Assembly (NCBI GenBank): GCA_003285105.1
Contig: CP030158.1
Location: 3,516,664-3,580,663 of the forward strand
From: Roseithermus sacchariphilus
GTDB lineage: Bacteria; Bacteroidota; Rhodothermia; Rhodothermales; MEBIC09517
Direction: 5' to 3'
Length of the DNA: 64,000 bases
Shown: in pieces, positions 1 through 10,589 of the stretch
How positions within the stretch are numbered: position 1 is the stretch's first letter
Layout of the letters: each line of letters opens with the position of its first letter
Notes under the pieces: model-generated
Told to the model about the DNA's origin: nothing
Database searches by the model: none
The model's input: only the letters and a program-made list of their open reading frames with translations
Position numbers and translations under genes: made by a program

Positions 1-1121
1 AGACCGTCGACGCCGCCCAGGTCGATGAAGACGCCGAAGTCGGTGATGTTCTTGACGGTGCCTTCGAGCACCTGGCCGGGCTCCATCGTCGAGAGGATCT
101 TCTCGCGCTGCGCCTGCAGCTCCTTCTCGATGAGGGCTTTGTGCGAGACGACGATGTTCTCGTTGGCCGGGTTCAGCTTGACGATCTTGAACTCCATGCG
201 CTTGTCCAGGTACGCGTCGAAGTCGCGCACCGGCCGCACGTCGATCTGCGAGCCCGGCAGGAAGGCCTCGACCTGGCCGACGTCCAGTTCGACGATCATG
301 CCGCCTTTGATCCGGCGCACGATCGTGCCTTCGATCACTTCCTCGTTCTCGAAGATCTCCTCGATCCGCTGCCAGCGGCGCACCTTGTCGGCCTTCGTCT
401 TGGAGATGACCGGCTGGCCCTGGCGGTCTTCGAAGTATTCGAGATAGACTTCGACTTCATCGCCCGGGGCGAGCTCGCGGTCGAACTCGTTCTTCGAGAC
501 GATACCGTCGCTCTTGAACCCGAAGTCGACGACCACCTCTTTCTCGCCGACGCTCACGACGCGGCCTTTGACGATCTCCTGCTCGGAGACTTCGGTGAGG
601 GTCTGGTCGATCAGCGCACGCAGTTCGTCGTAGCTCTGGGCGGCCTCTTCCTCTTCGGCTTCGGCCTCGGCGAGTTCTTCGAGCGTGACGACGCGGCCGG
701 TGATCTCGCCGGTGTAACCGATGCGCCCGGCCAGTTCATCGACGGAGTCGATGGACACCGGCACATCCTCATCGGGCTGGCCCGTGACGCCCGCGTCTTC
801 CGCGGCCGGCACGGACAGCTCTTCGGCGGCCGCCTCGACGGCTTCTTCGATCATCCGGGAGGCGCCGTCGCCTTCGACCTCGGCGGCCGGCTCGGCCTCG
901 GCAGCCTCTGCCTCGGCGGACTCGGCCTCGGCGGACTCTGCCGATTCAGTTGTGGCTTCAGCCTCGGCGGCCTCCGTCGCTTCGGGGGTTTCCACGGCTT
1001 CAGCCGGCGCCTCCGTCACGTCGGTCGGTGCCTCGGCGGCTTCCGTGGCGGCTTCCGTGGCCGTCTGGGTTTCTCCGGAGGTCTCCGGAGCGTCCTGGGG
1101 TTTCTGCTGGTCTTCAGCCAT
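1..1121 (-). CDS. rpsA: 30S ribosomal protein S1 (C-terminus outside window)
   Basis: Ribosomal protein S1 binds mRNA on the 30S subunit. Reading the minus strand from the ATG at 1121 gives 373 codons without a stop, so the 3' end is off the window. The first S1 (OB-fold) repeat begins near residue 183 (QEIVKGRVVSVGEK), a second near 270 (EEVIEGTIVRRIKGGM), and a third is just starting at the edge (GTVKNITDFGVFIDLGG). Before the first repeat lies an unusually long acidic extension of about 180 residues. Its first 80 residues are almost only Ala, Glu, Thr and Ser, a low-complexity tract. It lies 175 bp downstream of cmk, the classical cmk-rpsA arrangement. Identity is secure; the role of the extension is unknown. 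Confidence 0.96.
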   Translation of the reverse strand, partial: MAEDQQKPQDAPETSGETQTATEAATEAAEAPTDVTEAPAEAVETPEATEAAEAEATTESAESAEAESAEAEAAEAEPAAEVEGDGASRMIEEAVEAAAEELSVPAAEDAGVTGQPDEDVPVSIDSVDELAGRIGYTGEITGRVVTLEELAEAEAEEEEAAQSYDELRALIDQTLTEVSEQEIVKGRVVSVGEKEVVVDFGFKSDGIVSKNEFDRELAPGDEVEVYLEYFEDRQGQPVISKTKADKVRRWQRIEEIFENEEVIEGTIVRRIKGGMIVELDVGQVEAFLPGSQIDVRPVRDFDAYLDKRMEFKIVKLNPANENIVVSHKALIEKELQAQREKILSTMEPGQVLEGTVKNITDFGVFIDLGGVDG

Positions 1122-1249
1122 ACGATTCTCCGGGCCTGTTGCACACGGGTACACGGTGGAACCACGGGGAGCTGCAACGTTGCCCTTGCTCTGGGTTACG
1201 TGCCTGCGCCGGAAAGCTCCCGATCCGGCCACACGGGCACGTCTAGGGT

Positions 1250-1257
1250 GAAACATA
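1250..1257 (-). promoter_or_regulatory. Possible -7 element for rpsA (TATGTTTC)
   Basis: The minus strand reads TATGTTTC in the cmk-rpsA gap, seven of eight matches to the Bacteroidota -7 consensus TAnnTTTG. No good -33 TTG lies at the usual distance. If used, it would give rpsA a leader of about 120 nt. Weak, motif-only call. Confidence 0.25.
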
Positions 1258-1296
1258 CACGAACCGACCGGGCGGGGTCAGCGCCGCGGTCGAACT

Positions 1297-2022
1297 TTAT
1301 TTAACCGGAGTCGAAAGGTTGCGTTCCGCCGCGAGGCGCAACACCGCCTCCACCTGCTCGTCGATGGAGAGGCCGGACGTATCCAGGAGGACGGCATCGT
1401 CGGCCTTGCGAAGGGGAGCGACGGCGCGGCTCTGGTCGCGGGCGTCCCGGTCCTGCAACTCGGCCCGCACCTCGGCGAGGGACCGGTCCTGGCCTCGCGC
1501 GAGCCCCTCCTGGCGGCGCCGCCGGGCCCGCACGTCCAGATCGGCCACCAGGAAGACCTTCACGTCCGCCTCCGGGAACACCACCGTGCCGATGTCGCGC
1601 CCGTCGAGCACCACGCCGCGGCCCTGTTCGAGCTGGCGACGGGCGATCTGTCGCTGGGCCTCCACGAGTCGCTGCCTCACGGCGGGCAGCACGGCGGCGC
1701 GGCTGGCCAGCGCGCTCACGGCCGGCTCCCGGATGGCCTCGCTCACGTCCCGGCCGTTCAGCAGCGTGCGCATCCCGCCCTCGGCGGGCACGGCGCCCAC
1801 GTCCAGCGTCTCCAGAAACGCGGCCGGTGCCGCCTCTGGATCTTCGTATCCCGCTTCCAGGAAACCCAGGGCCACGGCCCGGTACATGGCGCCGGTGTCG
1901 AGGTACAGATACCCCAGACGCTCGGCCACGCGGCGGGCCGTCGTGCTCTTACCGGAGCCCGCGGGTCCGTCGATGGCGATAATGAGGGCGCTGGAAGAAG
2001 GCGGCATGGGACGACGATTCAC
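1297..2022 (-). CDS. cmk: Cytidylate kinase
   Basis: Cmk phosphorylates CMP and dCMP with ATP in pyrimidine nucleotide metabolism. The protein shows the P-loop DGPAGSGKSTTARRVA near residues 18-33. The family signature YLDTGAMYRAVA follows, and a later DGRDIGTVVFP motif contributes to CMP binding. Length (241 aa) is normal. The longest reading starts with GTG at 2022, overlapping the upstream lipoprotein stop as GTGA. An ATG at 2007 (MPPSSSALIIAIDGPAG) is an equally good start and would give 236 aa. It sits between a lipoprotein gene and rpsA on the same strand, so the three probably share transcription. Confidence 0.96.
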   Translation of the reverse strand: MNRRPMPPSSSALIIAIDGPAGSGKSTTARRVAERLGYLYLDTGAMYRAVALGFLEAGYEDPEAAPAAFLETLDVGAVPAEGGMRTLLNGRDVSEAIREPAVSALASRAAVLPAVRQRLVEAQRQIARRQLEQGRGVVLDGRDIGTVVFPEADVKVFLVADLDVRARRRRQEGLARGQDRSLAEVRAELQDRDARDQSRAVAPLRKADDAVLLDTSGLSIDEQVEAVLRLAAERNLSTPVK

Positions 2023-2615
2023 GAGCCAATGTCGCGGCTGACGATCTGGATGGGGTTCGGGTAGCGGATGGGCCCGAGGGGGGTGTCGATGGTGGGGACG
2101 GCCTGAACCATCACGCGTTTCGGCTGCCCCCCCTGACCGGAGACGGCCAGCGCCAGTTCCACGAGATCCCGCAGATTGTCTTCGAAGAACCGGAGCAGAT
2201 CCAGCTCCACCATGATCGGGACGTCCGTGGGCACACCGGGGGGCAACACCAGGTTCTGGTCGAAGACGCCGGTGATGGTTTCCTTGTCATCGAGGAACAG
2301 CGTCCAGTCCATGCGTACCAGCCGGGCCTGCACGCTGTTCTCGGGCGGATTCTCGGCGAGGAGATGCAGCTGAAAGCTGAAGGGCATCTCCCGCCGGGCC
2401 AGCGCCGTCCCCAGCCGCAGCAGATCCTGCGCGCGGACATCTTCGTAGGACCGCACCTGATCGAGGTCGATCCCGGCCAGGCGTACCTGATCCACCCGGT
2501 CGATCTGGAAGTCGACCCGCCGGAGCGAGGCGATCTCCCGCAGCGTCTGGCATCCGCCCAGGACGAACACCGGCAGAACGAGCAGGAGCACACGGGCATA
2601 CAGGGTCCGAGACAT
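2019..2615 (-). CDS. LEA14-like lipoprotein, function unknown
   Basis: The ATG at 2615 gives a 198-aa protein beginning with a lipoprotein signal (MSRTLYARVLLLVLPVFV then LGGC), so Cys21 or so is probably lipidated and the protein is envelope-anchored. An in-frame upstream start at 2666 exists but would put 17 non-signal residues first. The mature part (VDFQIDRVDQVRLAGIDL..., then ENSVQARLVRMDWTLFLD, LPPGVPTDVPI) has the repeated beta-strand pattern of the LEA-2/water-stress family. Those proteins are beta-sandwich folds of mostly structural or unknown role. It is translationally coupled (4-nt overlap) to cmk. Family assignment is by pattern only. Confidence 0.75.
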   Translation of the reverse strand: MSRTLYARVLLLVLPVFVLGGCQTLREIASLRRVDFQIDRVDQVRLAGIDLDQVRSYEDVRAQDLLRLGTALARREMPFSFQLHLLAENPPENSVQARLVRMDWTLFLDDKETITGVFDQNLVLPPGVPTDVPIMVELDLLRFFEDNLRDLVELALAVSGQGGQPKRVMVQAVPTIDTPLGPIRYPNPIQIVSRDIGS

Positions 2616-2722
2616 GGCCGGAGTGGGGCAAGGACGAGGAGCAACGAACACGGCACAGAATAACATGATACGACGCCCCGGGTTGCACCCCGGCCCGGAT
2701 CTTCCGATTTAAACCATCTTTC

Positions 2723-3295
2723 ATGCGAAAACTCCGCCATCACGAAATCCCACGGCCAGACCCGGACACCCTGGCCCGCCTGCCGCGCCATCCCATCGCC
2801 GTCGTCATCGACAACGTCCGCTCGCTCTACAACGTGGGGTCGATGTTCCGCACGTCGGATGCGGCCCGGGTGGAACACGTCTACCTGACGGGCATCACGG
2901 GCACCCCGGAGCATCCCGGACTGCACAAGACCGCGCTCGGCGCGCAGGACACGGTGCCATGGTCCTACCATCCCCGCATCGAACCCGTGCTCGACGACCT
3001 CCGGGCCGCCGGCCACACGCTGGCGGTCCTGGAGATCACCGACACGCCCGGCCGCATCGACGACCTCACCCTCGCGCACTTTCCCCTGACACTCGTTGTA
3101 GGGAATGAACTACACGGCGTGAGTGAGGCTGCCGTTGAGCGGGCGGATCTGGCTCTGGAGATTCCGCAGTACGGCGCCAAGCAATCGCTCAACGTCGCTG
3201 TGGCCTATGGCATTGCGGTGTTTCAGCTCGTGGAACACTTCCGGCGCCTGAGCCGCCTCAGCCCCCCTCATCCCTGCCCGCCCGACCATGCCTGA
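2723..3295 (+). CDS. TrmH/SpoU-family RNA 2'-O-methyltransferase
   Basis: A 190-aa SPOUT-class, SAM-dependent RNA ribose methyltransferase. Motif 1 is visible as DNVRSLYNVGSMFRTSDAA (about residues 30-48), motif 2 as LVVGNELHGV near 124-133, and motif 3 as PQYGAKQSLNVAVAYGIA near 148-165; these build the trefoil-knot SAM site. There is no N-terminal L30e-like RNA-binding domain, so it resembles the small TrmH/TrmL-type enzymes. tRNA is the likelier substrate, but the target nucleotide cannot be read from sequence. The 3' end overlaps the methylmalonyl-CoA mutase gene by 8 nt, implying co-transcription without an obvious functional link. Confidence 0.9.
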   Translation: MRKLRHHEIPRPDPDTLARLPRHPIAVVIDNVRSLYNVGSMFRTSDAARVEHVYLTGITGTPEHPGLHKTALGAQDTVPWSYHPRIEPVLDDLRAAGHTLAVLEITDTPGRIDDLTLAHFPLTLVVGNELHGVSEAAVERADLALEIPQYGAKQSLNVAVAYGIAVFQLVEHFRRLSRLSPPHPCPPDHA

Positions 3296-5174
3296 CCCTG
3301 CTTCTGCCGATCGTCTCTTCGCCGCCTTCCCCCCCGTCTCGGACGAGGAATGGCTGGCCGCCATCGAGCGCGACCTGAAGGGCAAGCGCTTCGAGGACGT
3401 GCTGGTATGGAAGCCGCTGGAAGGCTTCCCCGTCCAGCCGTTCTACCGGCGTCCGCCGGCTCCGGGCGAACCCGTCATCCCGCCCCTGCGTGCGGGCTGG
3501 ACGCTGCGGCAGGACATCCCCGGCGACGCACCGGAGGAGGTCGCCCGACGTGCCCGGCAGGCGCTGGATCAGGGGGCCGAGGCACTCGGCGTCACGATCC
3601 GCCTCGGGGCCGCCCAGGGACCGGGCCTGGCCTTCCCGGAGACGGCGGCGTTTCGGGCCTGGCTCACGCCTTTCCGCACGGTGCCCCTCCATATCGACGC
3701 CGACGGCCCGCCGGGCCCGCTGCTGGCCGCGTGGCTGGACACGGCCGGACCGGACGCGCACGGGTCCTGGATGTGGGATCCGCTCGCCCGGGGCGCCCGC
3801 CGGGGCCGGCTCCCTGCCCCGGCGACCTTCGAAGCGCTGGCCCACCTGCTGACGCAGGCAGGCCCCTCGCCCTCTGTTCGGGTCCTCGGCATCGACCTGG
3901 AGCCGTACCACGAAGCCGGGGCGTCCGCCACGCAGGAGCTGGCGGTGCTGCTGGCCGCCACACACACCTACGCCGGCGCGCTCACCGACCGCGGGCTCTC
4001 GCCCCGGGACGTCGCGCACCACCTCCACGTGCGGGTGCCCGTGGGGACGAGCTACTTCATGGAAATCGCGAAGATGCGCGCCCTGCGTCGGCTGCTCGGG
4101 CAGGTGCTGGCCGCCTACCACGCCGAGGCCGGCCGCGTGCCGGTGCTGGTGCAGGCCGTGACGTCTCGCCGGTCGATGACGCTCTACGACCCGTACGTCA
4201 ACATGCTGCGGGCCACGACCCAGGCGGCCGCCGCCATCCTCGGCGGGACCGACACGCTCACCGTCCGCCCCTACAACGAACTCTACGGCCGGCCGGACGA
4301 CTTCGGGATGCGGATCGCGCGGAACACGCAACTCATCCTCCGCCATGAAGCGTACCTGGACCGGGTCGTGGATCCCTCGGCGGGGTCGTACTACGCGGAG
4401 CACCTGACGGACGCCCTCGGGGAGCAGGCCTGGTCGCTGTTCCAGGCCATCGAAGCGCGCGGCGGGCTGCCGGCGGTCCTGCGGGCGGGATGGCTGCAAC
4501 AGCAGATCGATGCGACGCGGCAGGCCCGCGCCCGGCAACTGGCCGAGCGCCGCCGGGTGCTGGTCGGCACCAACCAGTATCCCAACACCGAAGAACGCCT
4601 CCCCGACGAGGTCCTCTCCGCCCCCTCCGGGAGCGCCGCCCCGGCCGCGCGATCCACGAACGAAACGGACGCGCCCTCCGACGGGGACCCCATCGCCCCG
4701 CTGCCGCCCTTCCGGGAGGCCGAGCCGTTCGAGCGGCTGCGGCGACGCACCGAAGCCCATGCGGCGGCCCACGGCCATACCCCGACGGTCTACCTGCTGC
4801 CCTTCGGCCATCGTGCCCTGCGCTCCGCCCGCGCCCACTTCGCCCGCAACTTCTTCGGCTGCGCCGGCTTCGTCATCGACGAGGCCGACGGCTTCGACGA
4901 CCCTCGGGCGGCAGCAGAGGCCCTGCCGGGTGTGCAGGCGGACGTCGTGGTGCTGTGCAGCGCGGACGACGCCTATCGCGATGCCGCGCCGGTGCTCCTC
5001 CCGGCCATCCGGCAGGCTGTGCCCGGGGCCGTGGTGGTCGTGGCCGGCTACCCGGAGGACGACCTCGACGCGCTCCGCGAGGCCGGCGTGGACGACTTCG
5101 TCCACCTGCGCAGCCCCGTGCTGGAAACGCTGGAGGCGTATCAGCAGCGGCTCGGCATCACCGACGTGGCCTGA
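3288..5174 (+). CDS. mutA: Methylmalonyl-CoA mutase small subunit
   Basis: A 628-aa protein of the methylmalonyl-CoA mutase family, which interconverts succinyl-CoA and methylmalonyl-CoA in propionate metabolism. The N-terminal TIM-barrel half carries family segments such as VPVGTSYFMEIAKMRALRR and MLRATTQAAAAILGGTDT. The C-terminal flavodoxin-like domain (from about residue 490) lacks the cobalamin-ligating DxHxxG motif; the equivalent stretch reads VYLLPFGHRALRSA. That marks the non-catalytic small (beta/MutA) subunit rather than MutB. The catalytic partner, usually directly downstream, is absent: after a 3-bp gap comes convergent nadA. The ATG start overlaps the methyltransferase stop by 8 nt. 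Confidence 0.92.
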   Translation: MPDPASADRLFAAFPPVSDEEWLAAIERDLKGKRFEDVLVWKPLEGFPVQPFYRRPPAPGEPVIPPLRAGWTLRQDIPGDAPEEVARRARQALDQGAEALGVTIRLGAAQGPGLAFPETAAFRAWLTPFRTVPLHIDADGPPGPLLAAWLDTAGPDAHGSWMWDPLARGARRGRLPAPATFEALAHLLTQAGPSPSVRVLGIDLEPYHEAGASATQELAVLLAATHTYAGALTDRGLSPRDVAHHLHVRVPVGTSYFMEIAKMRALRRLLGQVLAAYHAEAGRVPVLVQAVTSRRSMTLYDPYVNMLRATTQAAAAILGGTDTLTVRPYNELYGRPDDFGMRIARNTQLILRHEAYLDRVVDPSAGSYYAEHLTDALGEQAWSLFQAIEARGGLPAVLRAGWLQQQIDATRQARARQLAERRRVLVGTNQYPNTEERLPDEVLSAPSGSAAPAARSTNETDAPSDGDPIAPLPPFREAEPFERLRRRTEAHAAAHGHTPTVYLLPFGHRALRSARAHFARNFFGCAGFVIDEADGFDDPRAAAEALPGVQADVVVLCSADDAYRDAAPVLLPAIRQAVPGAVVVVAGYPEDDLDALREAGVDDFVHLRSPVLETLEAYQQRLGITDVA

Positions 5175-5177
5175 CGG

Positions 5178-6170
<993 letters not shown>

Positions 6171-6198
6171 GAGCGTGCGTCGATGTGGGAGGAAGGGA

Positions 6199-7005
6199 TC
6201 AGTCGCCCTCTCCAACGTCACCGGCGGGGTCCGGGTTCGGCGGCACGACCGGCGGAGCCGCCTCCTCGGCGGGATGGAGACGCCCCTGCCGCAGATGGAG
6301 CACGCGGTCGGCCATCTCGGCCAGCGCGAGGTTGTGCGTGGCGATGACGAACGTCTGCCCGAAGGCCCGGCTCAGCCGCAGCAACTCCCGGTGCAGCGCA
6401 TCGGCGGTGCGCGTGTCCAGATTGCCCGTGGGCTCATCGGCCAGGACGAGGCGCGGGCGGTTCATCAGCGCGCGGGCCACGGCCACCCGCTGCTGCTCAC
6501 CGCCCGAGAGCGCACCGGGCCGGTGGTCCAGCCGGTCCCCGAGCCCGAGCGTACGGAGCAGCTCCACCGCGCGAGGCCGCACCTCCTCCATCCGCCGGTG
6601 CTGGATCAGGGCCGGCATGGCGACGTTCTCCACCGCGGTGAACTCGGGCAGCAGGTGGTGAAACTGGAAGACGAAGCCGATGGAACGGTTGCGAAACGCC
6701 GCCAGCGCTTCGTCATCCTTCTCGAACACGTCCGCCCCCTCGAAGAGCACCCGGCCCGAGGTGGGCCGGTCCAGGCCGCCCAGCAGATGCAAGAGCGTGC
6801 TCTTGCCCGTGCCGCTCTCCCCCACGATGGCGACCACCTCGCCGGGCATCACGTGGAACGAGAGGTCCCGCAACACCACCAGCTCCCCCCGCTCGCCCGC
6901 CGGATAGCGCTTGCAGAGCGCCTTCGCCTCGACCAGCGGGGCGCTTCGCCTCGCCGAGTCGTCTGCCGGCGGAAACGCAGACTGCATGGACGCGGACCGG
7001 CTCAT
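6199..7005 (-). CDS. LolD-like ABC transporter ATP-binding protein
   Basis: The ATPase of an ABC complex of the LolD/MacB type, which powers lipoprotein release or envelope efflux through FtsX-like permeases. From the chosen ATG (7005) it has 268 aa. Walker A is [10 protein letters not shown], the Q-loop lies in [16 protein letters not shown], the signature is [16 protein letters not shown], Walker B is [12 protein letters not shown], and the switch His is in FVIATHNL. The EFTAVENV and PTGNLD wording is typical of the LolD/FtsE group. Starts at 6987 (ATG) and 7026 (GTG) are possible. No permease gene is adjacent, so the exact partner (LolCE-type or other) is unresolved. Confidence 0.88.
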   Translation of the reverse strand: MSRSASMQSAFPPADDSARRSAPLVEAKALCKRYPAGERGELVVLRDLSFHVMPGEVVAIVGESGTGKSTLLHLLGGLDRPTSGRVLFEGADVFEKDDEALAAFRNRSIGFVFQFHHLLPEFTAVENVAMPALIQHRRMEEVRPRAVELLRTLGLGDRLDHRPGALSGGEQQRVAVARALMNRPRLVLADEPTGNLDTRTADALHRELLRLSRAFGQTFVIATHNLALAEMADRVLHLRQGRLHPAEEAAPPVVPPNPDPAGDVGEGD

Positions 7006-7045
7006 CGGATCGGGACGAAGGTGCACGGAAGAACGGGGCGGAGCT

Positions 7046-8428
7046 CTAGCCGCGCTCGATCTTGTACTTGTTCATCTTGTTGTAGAGGTGCGAGCGCTGG
7101 ATGCCAATGGCCTCGGCGGTGCGGCTGATGTTCCAGTCGAACTGCTCCAGCTTGTGCAGGATGAACAGTTCCTCGGCCTTGTCCCGAAAATCGCTGAAGG
7201 CATCGTACTGATCGAGCAGGCTGAGGATCGGGTTGCCCGCGGCGGCGCCGGGCTGCACGTACCGTTCCACGTCGCGCGCGGTGATCTCCTCGCCGTCGCT
7301 GAGGATGAGCAGCCGCTCGACCACGTTGTGCAACTCGCGCACGTTGCCCCGCCAGTCGTACTGCTGCAGGCGTGCCAGGGCATCGGCCGAGAAGGGCTTC
7401 GGAGGCAGGCCGTTGCGCCGGGCGAGCCGTTCGGCGAAGAACCGGGTGATGATGGGGATGTCGTCCCGGCGCTCGCGCAGCGGAGGGACGTGAATGAGGA
7501 TGACGCTGAGACGGTGGTAGAGGTCCTCGCGAAACTCGTTCTCCGCGATCTGGTCGAGCAGATTCTTGTTGGTGGCCGCGAGCACCCGCACGTCCACCGG
7601 GATGCTGCGATCCCCCCCGACGCGCTGGATCCGGTTTTCCTGGAGCGCCCGCAGCACCTTGGCCTGCGCCGAGAGGCTCATGTCCCCGATCTCATCGAGG
7701 AAGAGCGTGCCGCCGCTGGCCTGCTCGAACTTTCCGATGCGCTGCTTGGTGGCCCCGGTGAAGGAGCCCTTCTCGTGGCCGAAGAGCTCACTCTCGATCA
7801 GCTCCCCGGGGATCGCCGCGCAGTTGACCTCCACCATGGGCCCGTCGCGCCGGGCGGAGAGGTGATGGATCCAGCGGGCCACGAGCTCCTTGCCGGTGCC
7901 GGGCTCACCGGTGATGAGCACCCGCGCCTCGGTGGGCGCCACCCGCTCGATGGTTTCCTTGATGCGCTGGATGGCCGGGCTCTCCCCCAGGATCGGCGTC
8001 AGATCCCCCTGATGCTGCTCCACGATCGTCTGCTTCATCCGTCGGTTCTCGACCGCCAGTTGTCCGCGGTCGAGGGCATTGCGCACGGTGAGCAGGAGCC
8101 GGTTCAGGTCCGGCGGCTTCTCGATGAAGTCGAAGGCCCCCAGGCGGGTCGCCTCCACCGCCGTCTCGATCGTGCCGTGGCCGGAGATCATGACGACGGG
8201 GAGTTCCGGCATCTCCTCCGAGAGGATCTGCAAGACTTCCAGGCCGTCCTGCTTCGGCATCTTGATGTCGAGCAGGACGAGGTCGTAGCGGCCCTCCCGG
8301 AGGCGAGCGAGGGCTTCGGGTCCGTCCTCGGCCGCATCGACGTCATAGCCCTCGTATTCCAGGATCTCCCGGAGGGTACGACGGATGCTGGGTTCGTCGT
8401 CGACGACGAGGACGGAGGGGGTAGCCAT
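7046..8428 (-). CDS. NtrC-family sigma-54-dependent response regulator
   Basis: A 460-aa transcription activator with three domains. The receiver (about 5-118) has the phosphoacceptor Asp54 in [12 protein letters not shown]. The AAA+ domain (about 145-385) has Walker A GEPGTGK at 174-180 and Walker [12 protein letters not shown]. The Fis-type HTH is at 437-459 ([18 protein letters not shown]). The sigma-54 contact loop reads GSFTGA at 221-226 instead of the canonical GAFTGA, a tolerated variant in some family members. It would activate RpoN promoters when phosphorylated. No histidine kinase is adjacent, so input and targets are unknown. It lies 41 bp after the TPR gene on the same strand. Confidence 0.93.
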   Translation of the reverse strand: MATPSVLVVDDEPSIRRTLREILEYEGYDVDAAEDGPEALARLREGRYDLVLLDIKMPKQDGLEVLQILSEEMPELPVVMISGHGTIETAVEATRLGAFDFIEKPPDLNRLLLTVRNALDRGQLAVENRRMKQTIVEQHQGDLTPILGESPAIQRIKETIERVAPTEARVLITGEPGTGKELVARWIHHLSARRDGPMVEVNCAAIPGELIESELFGHEKGSFTGATKQRIGKFEQASGGTLFLDEIGDMSLSAQAKVLRALQENRIQRVGGDRSIPVDVRVLAATNKNLLDQIAENEFREDLYHRLSVILIHVPPLRERRDDIPIITRFFAERLARRNGLPPKPFSADALARLQQYDWRGNVRELHNVVERLLILSDGEEITARDVERYVQPGAAAGNPILSLLDQYDAFSDFRDKAEELFILHKLEQFDWNISRTAEAIGIQRSHLYNKMNKYKIERG

Positions 8429-8469
8429 ACCGGCAGAAGGGCAAGAACGAAAGGGAGGTGAGGCGTGCC

Positions 8470-9180
8470 TCAGGAGGCCTGCCGGGCCGCCACCCGGGCC
8501 AGGTGCAGATCCACTTCGGCGGCCTGCGGGGAATCCGGGTACTCCTCGCGGATGGCCTCGAAGGCCTCCCGGGCGCGGTCGTACTCGCCGGCCTGCTCGA
8601 AGGCGAGCCCGGCCTGGAGCAGGTACAGCGGCGAGGTCAGCGGGTCGTCGTAGAGACGGGCGGCGCGGAGGTACAGCGGCGCGGCATCGGCAGGACGCCC
8701 GAGGGCGACGTAGGCATCCGCCTCGCCCGCCAGCGCGCTGGCCCCGATGAGGTTCTTCTCCTTGTCGAACGCCCTGAACAGTTCTGCCGCCAGCTCATAG
8801 TTGCCGGTCTTGTAGGCGGCATCGGCCGCGTAGAAGCGAGCCAGGTTGCCGGCGTCCGTCCCGCCGTACTCCTCGGCCACCGCCAGCAACCCCATCGTCT
8901 CCGGCGTGCCGTCGAGGGCCTGCTGGTAGTTGCCCGCTTCGTAGACCGGCACGATGGCGGCCAGCGCCTCCTGCGCTTTCTGTTCCTGATTGTGCTGGTA
9001 GAACACCAGCCCGATGGCGAACAGCACCACGGCAACCAGCACACCCAGGCCGATGAAGACCAGGTTCCGGTTCTGCTCGAAAAAGCCCCAGGCACGAGCA
9101 TAGGCCGTCACGACCGTGTCCTGCCGCAACTCCTGGTGGCGCTTCGTGATGTGCTTCGGGGGGGATACAGGGGCAGCCAT
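8470..9180 (-). CDS. Membrane-anchored tetratricopeptide-repeat protein
   Basis: The ATG at 9180 gives 236 aa. A basic cytoplasmic N-terminus with HQELRQDTVVTAYARAWGFFE precedes one membrane helix (LVFIGLGVLVAVVLFAIGLV, about 38-57). The rest is predicted extracytoplasmic with TPR-like helical pairs (ALAGEADAYVALGRPADAAP, LLQAGLAFEQAGEYDRAREA, PDSPQAAEVDLHLARVA). The architecture matches the YfgM/Anc-TPR type of inner-membrane tetratricopeptide proteins, which act as envelope chaperone-like partners; the specific role here is not shown. It is the first gene of the run leading to nadA, and a promoter-like element lies 66 bp upstream. Confidence 0.82.
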   Translation of the reverse strand: MAAPVSPPKHITKRHQELRQDTVVTAYARAWGFFEQNRNLVFIGLGVLVAVVLFAIGLVFYQHNQEQKAQEALAAIVPVYEAGNYQQALDGTPETMGLLAVAEEYGGTDAGNLARFYAADAAYKTGNYELAAELFRAFDKEKNLIGASALAGEADAYVALGRPADAAPLYLRAARLYDDPLTSPLYLLQAGLAFEQAGEYDRAREAFEAIREEYPDSPQAAEVDLHLARVAARQAS

Positions 9181-9245
9181 TAGCATGCGAGAGGATGGAC
9201 GCCGAACGTGCATCCGGCGGGGGTTCTGAGTCGGGACAAAGACTG

Positions 9246-9276
9246 GTAAAATAGCCTGCCGGCAGGCGATGCGCAA
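9246..9276 (-). promoter_or_regulatory. Bacteroidota-type promoter with palindromic spacer, upstream of the TPR-ntrC-lolD-nadA run
   Basis: On the minus strand a TTG (9276-9274) is followed after 20 nt by TATTTTAC (9253-9246). This is close to the Bacteroidota pattern TTG-N19..21-TAnnTTTG. The spacer holds a perfect 14-bp palindrome, GCCTGCCGGCAGGC (9254-9267), which could be an operator. The start codon lies about 66 nt downstream of the -7 element. Motif-based; not tested. Confidence 0.4.
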
Positions 9277-9426
9277 CGCGCCGGCCCATGTGGATCGCTC
9301 TAACGCCCCGACCGGCTTACGTTTCCCGGACGCTCGGGACCGCCTCGCCTTTTTAGACGTGATTTTCATTAAATTCGGCGCGGTCCAACTGGAACGGGAA
9401 ACCACCGGCTCCTTACTTACCCGTAG

Positions 9427-10491
<1,065 letters not shown>

Positions 10492-10520
10492 CGATCACGA
10501 TCACCGGTTCTTCAGAGAGG

Positions 10521-10558
10521 CGGGAGAGCGGGGGTCCCCTCTGCTCTCCCGTTTTTCT
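10521..10558 (+). terminator. Intrinsic terminator between gapA and pgk
   Basis: CGGGAGAGC (10521-10529) pairs perfectly with GCTCTCCCG (10543-10551) and is followed by TTTTTCT. It ends about 33 nt before the pgk ATG, leaving little room for a separate promoter. It probably attenuates rather than fully separates gapA and pgk. Confidence 0.85.
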
Positions 10559-10589
10559 GTACTTCCGTCACCCACATCGCGGAAATGCC

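Noticed and set aside
141-1304. Large plus-strand open frames across rpsA and many similar frames elsewhere
   Set aside because: High GC produces long antisense frames; rpsA on the opposite strand has clear S1 repeats, and the same logic removes the other antisense frames.
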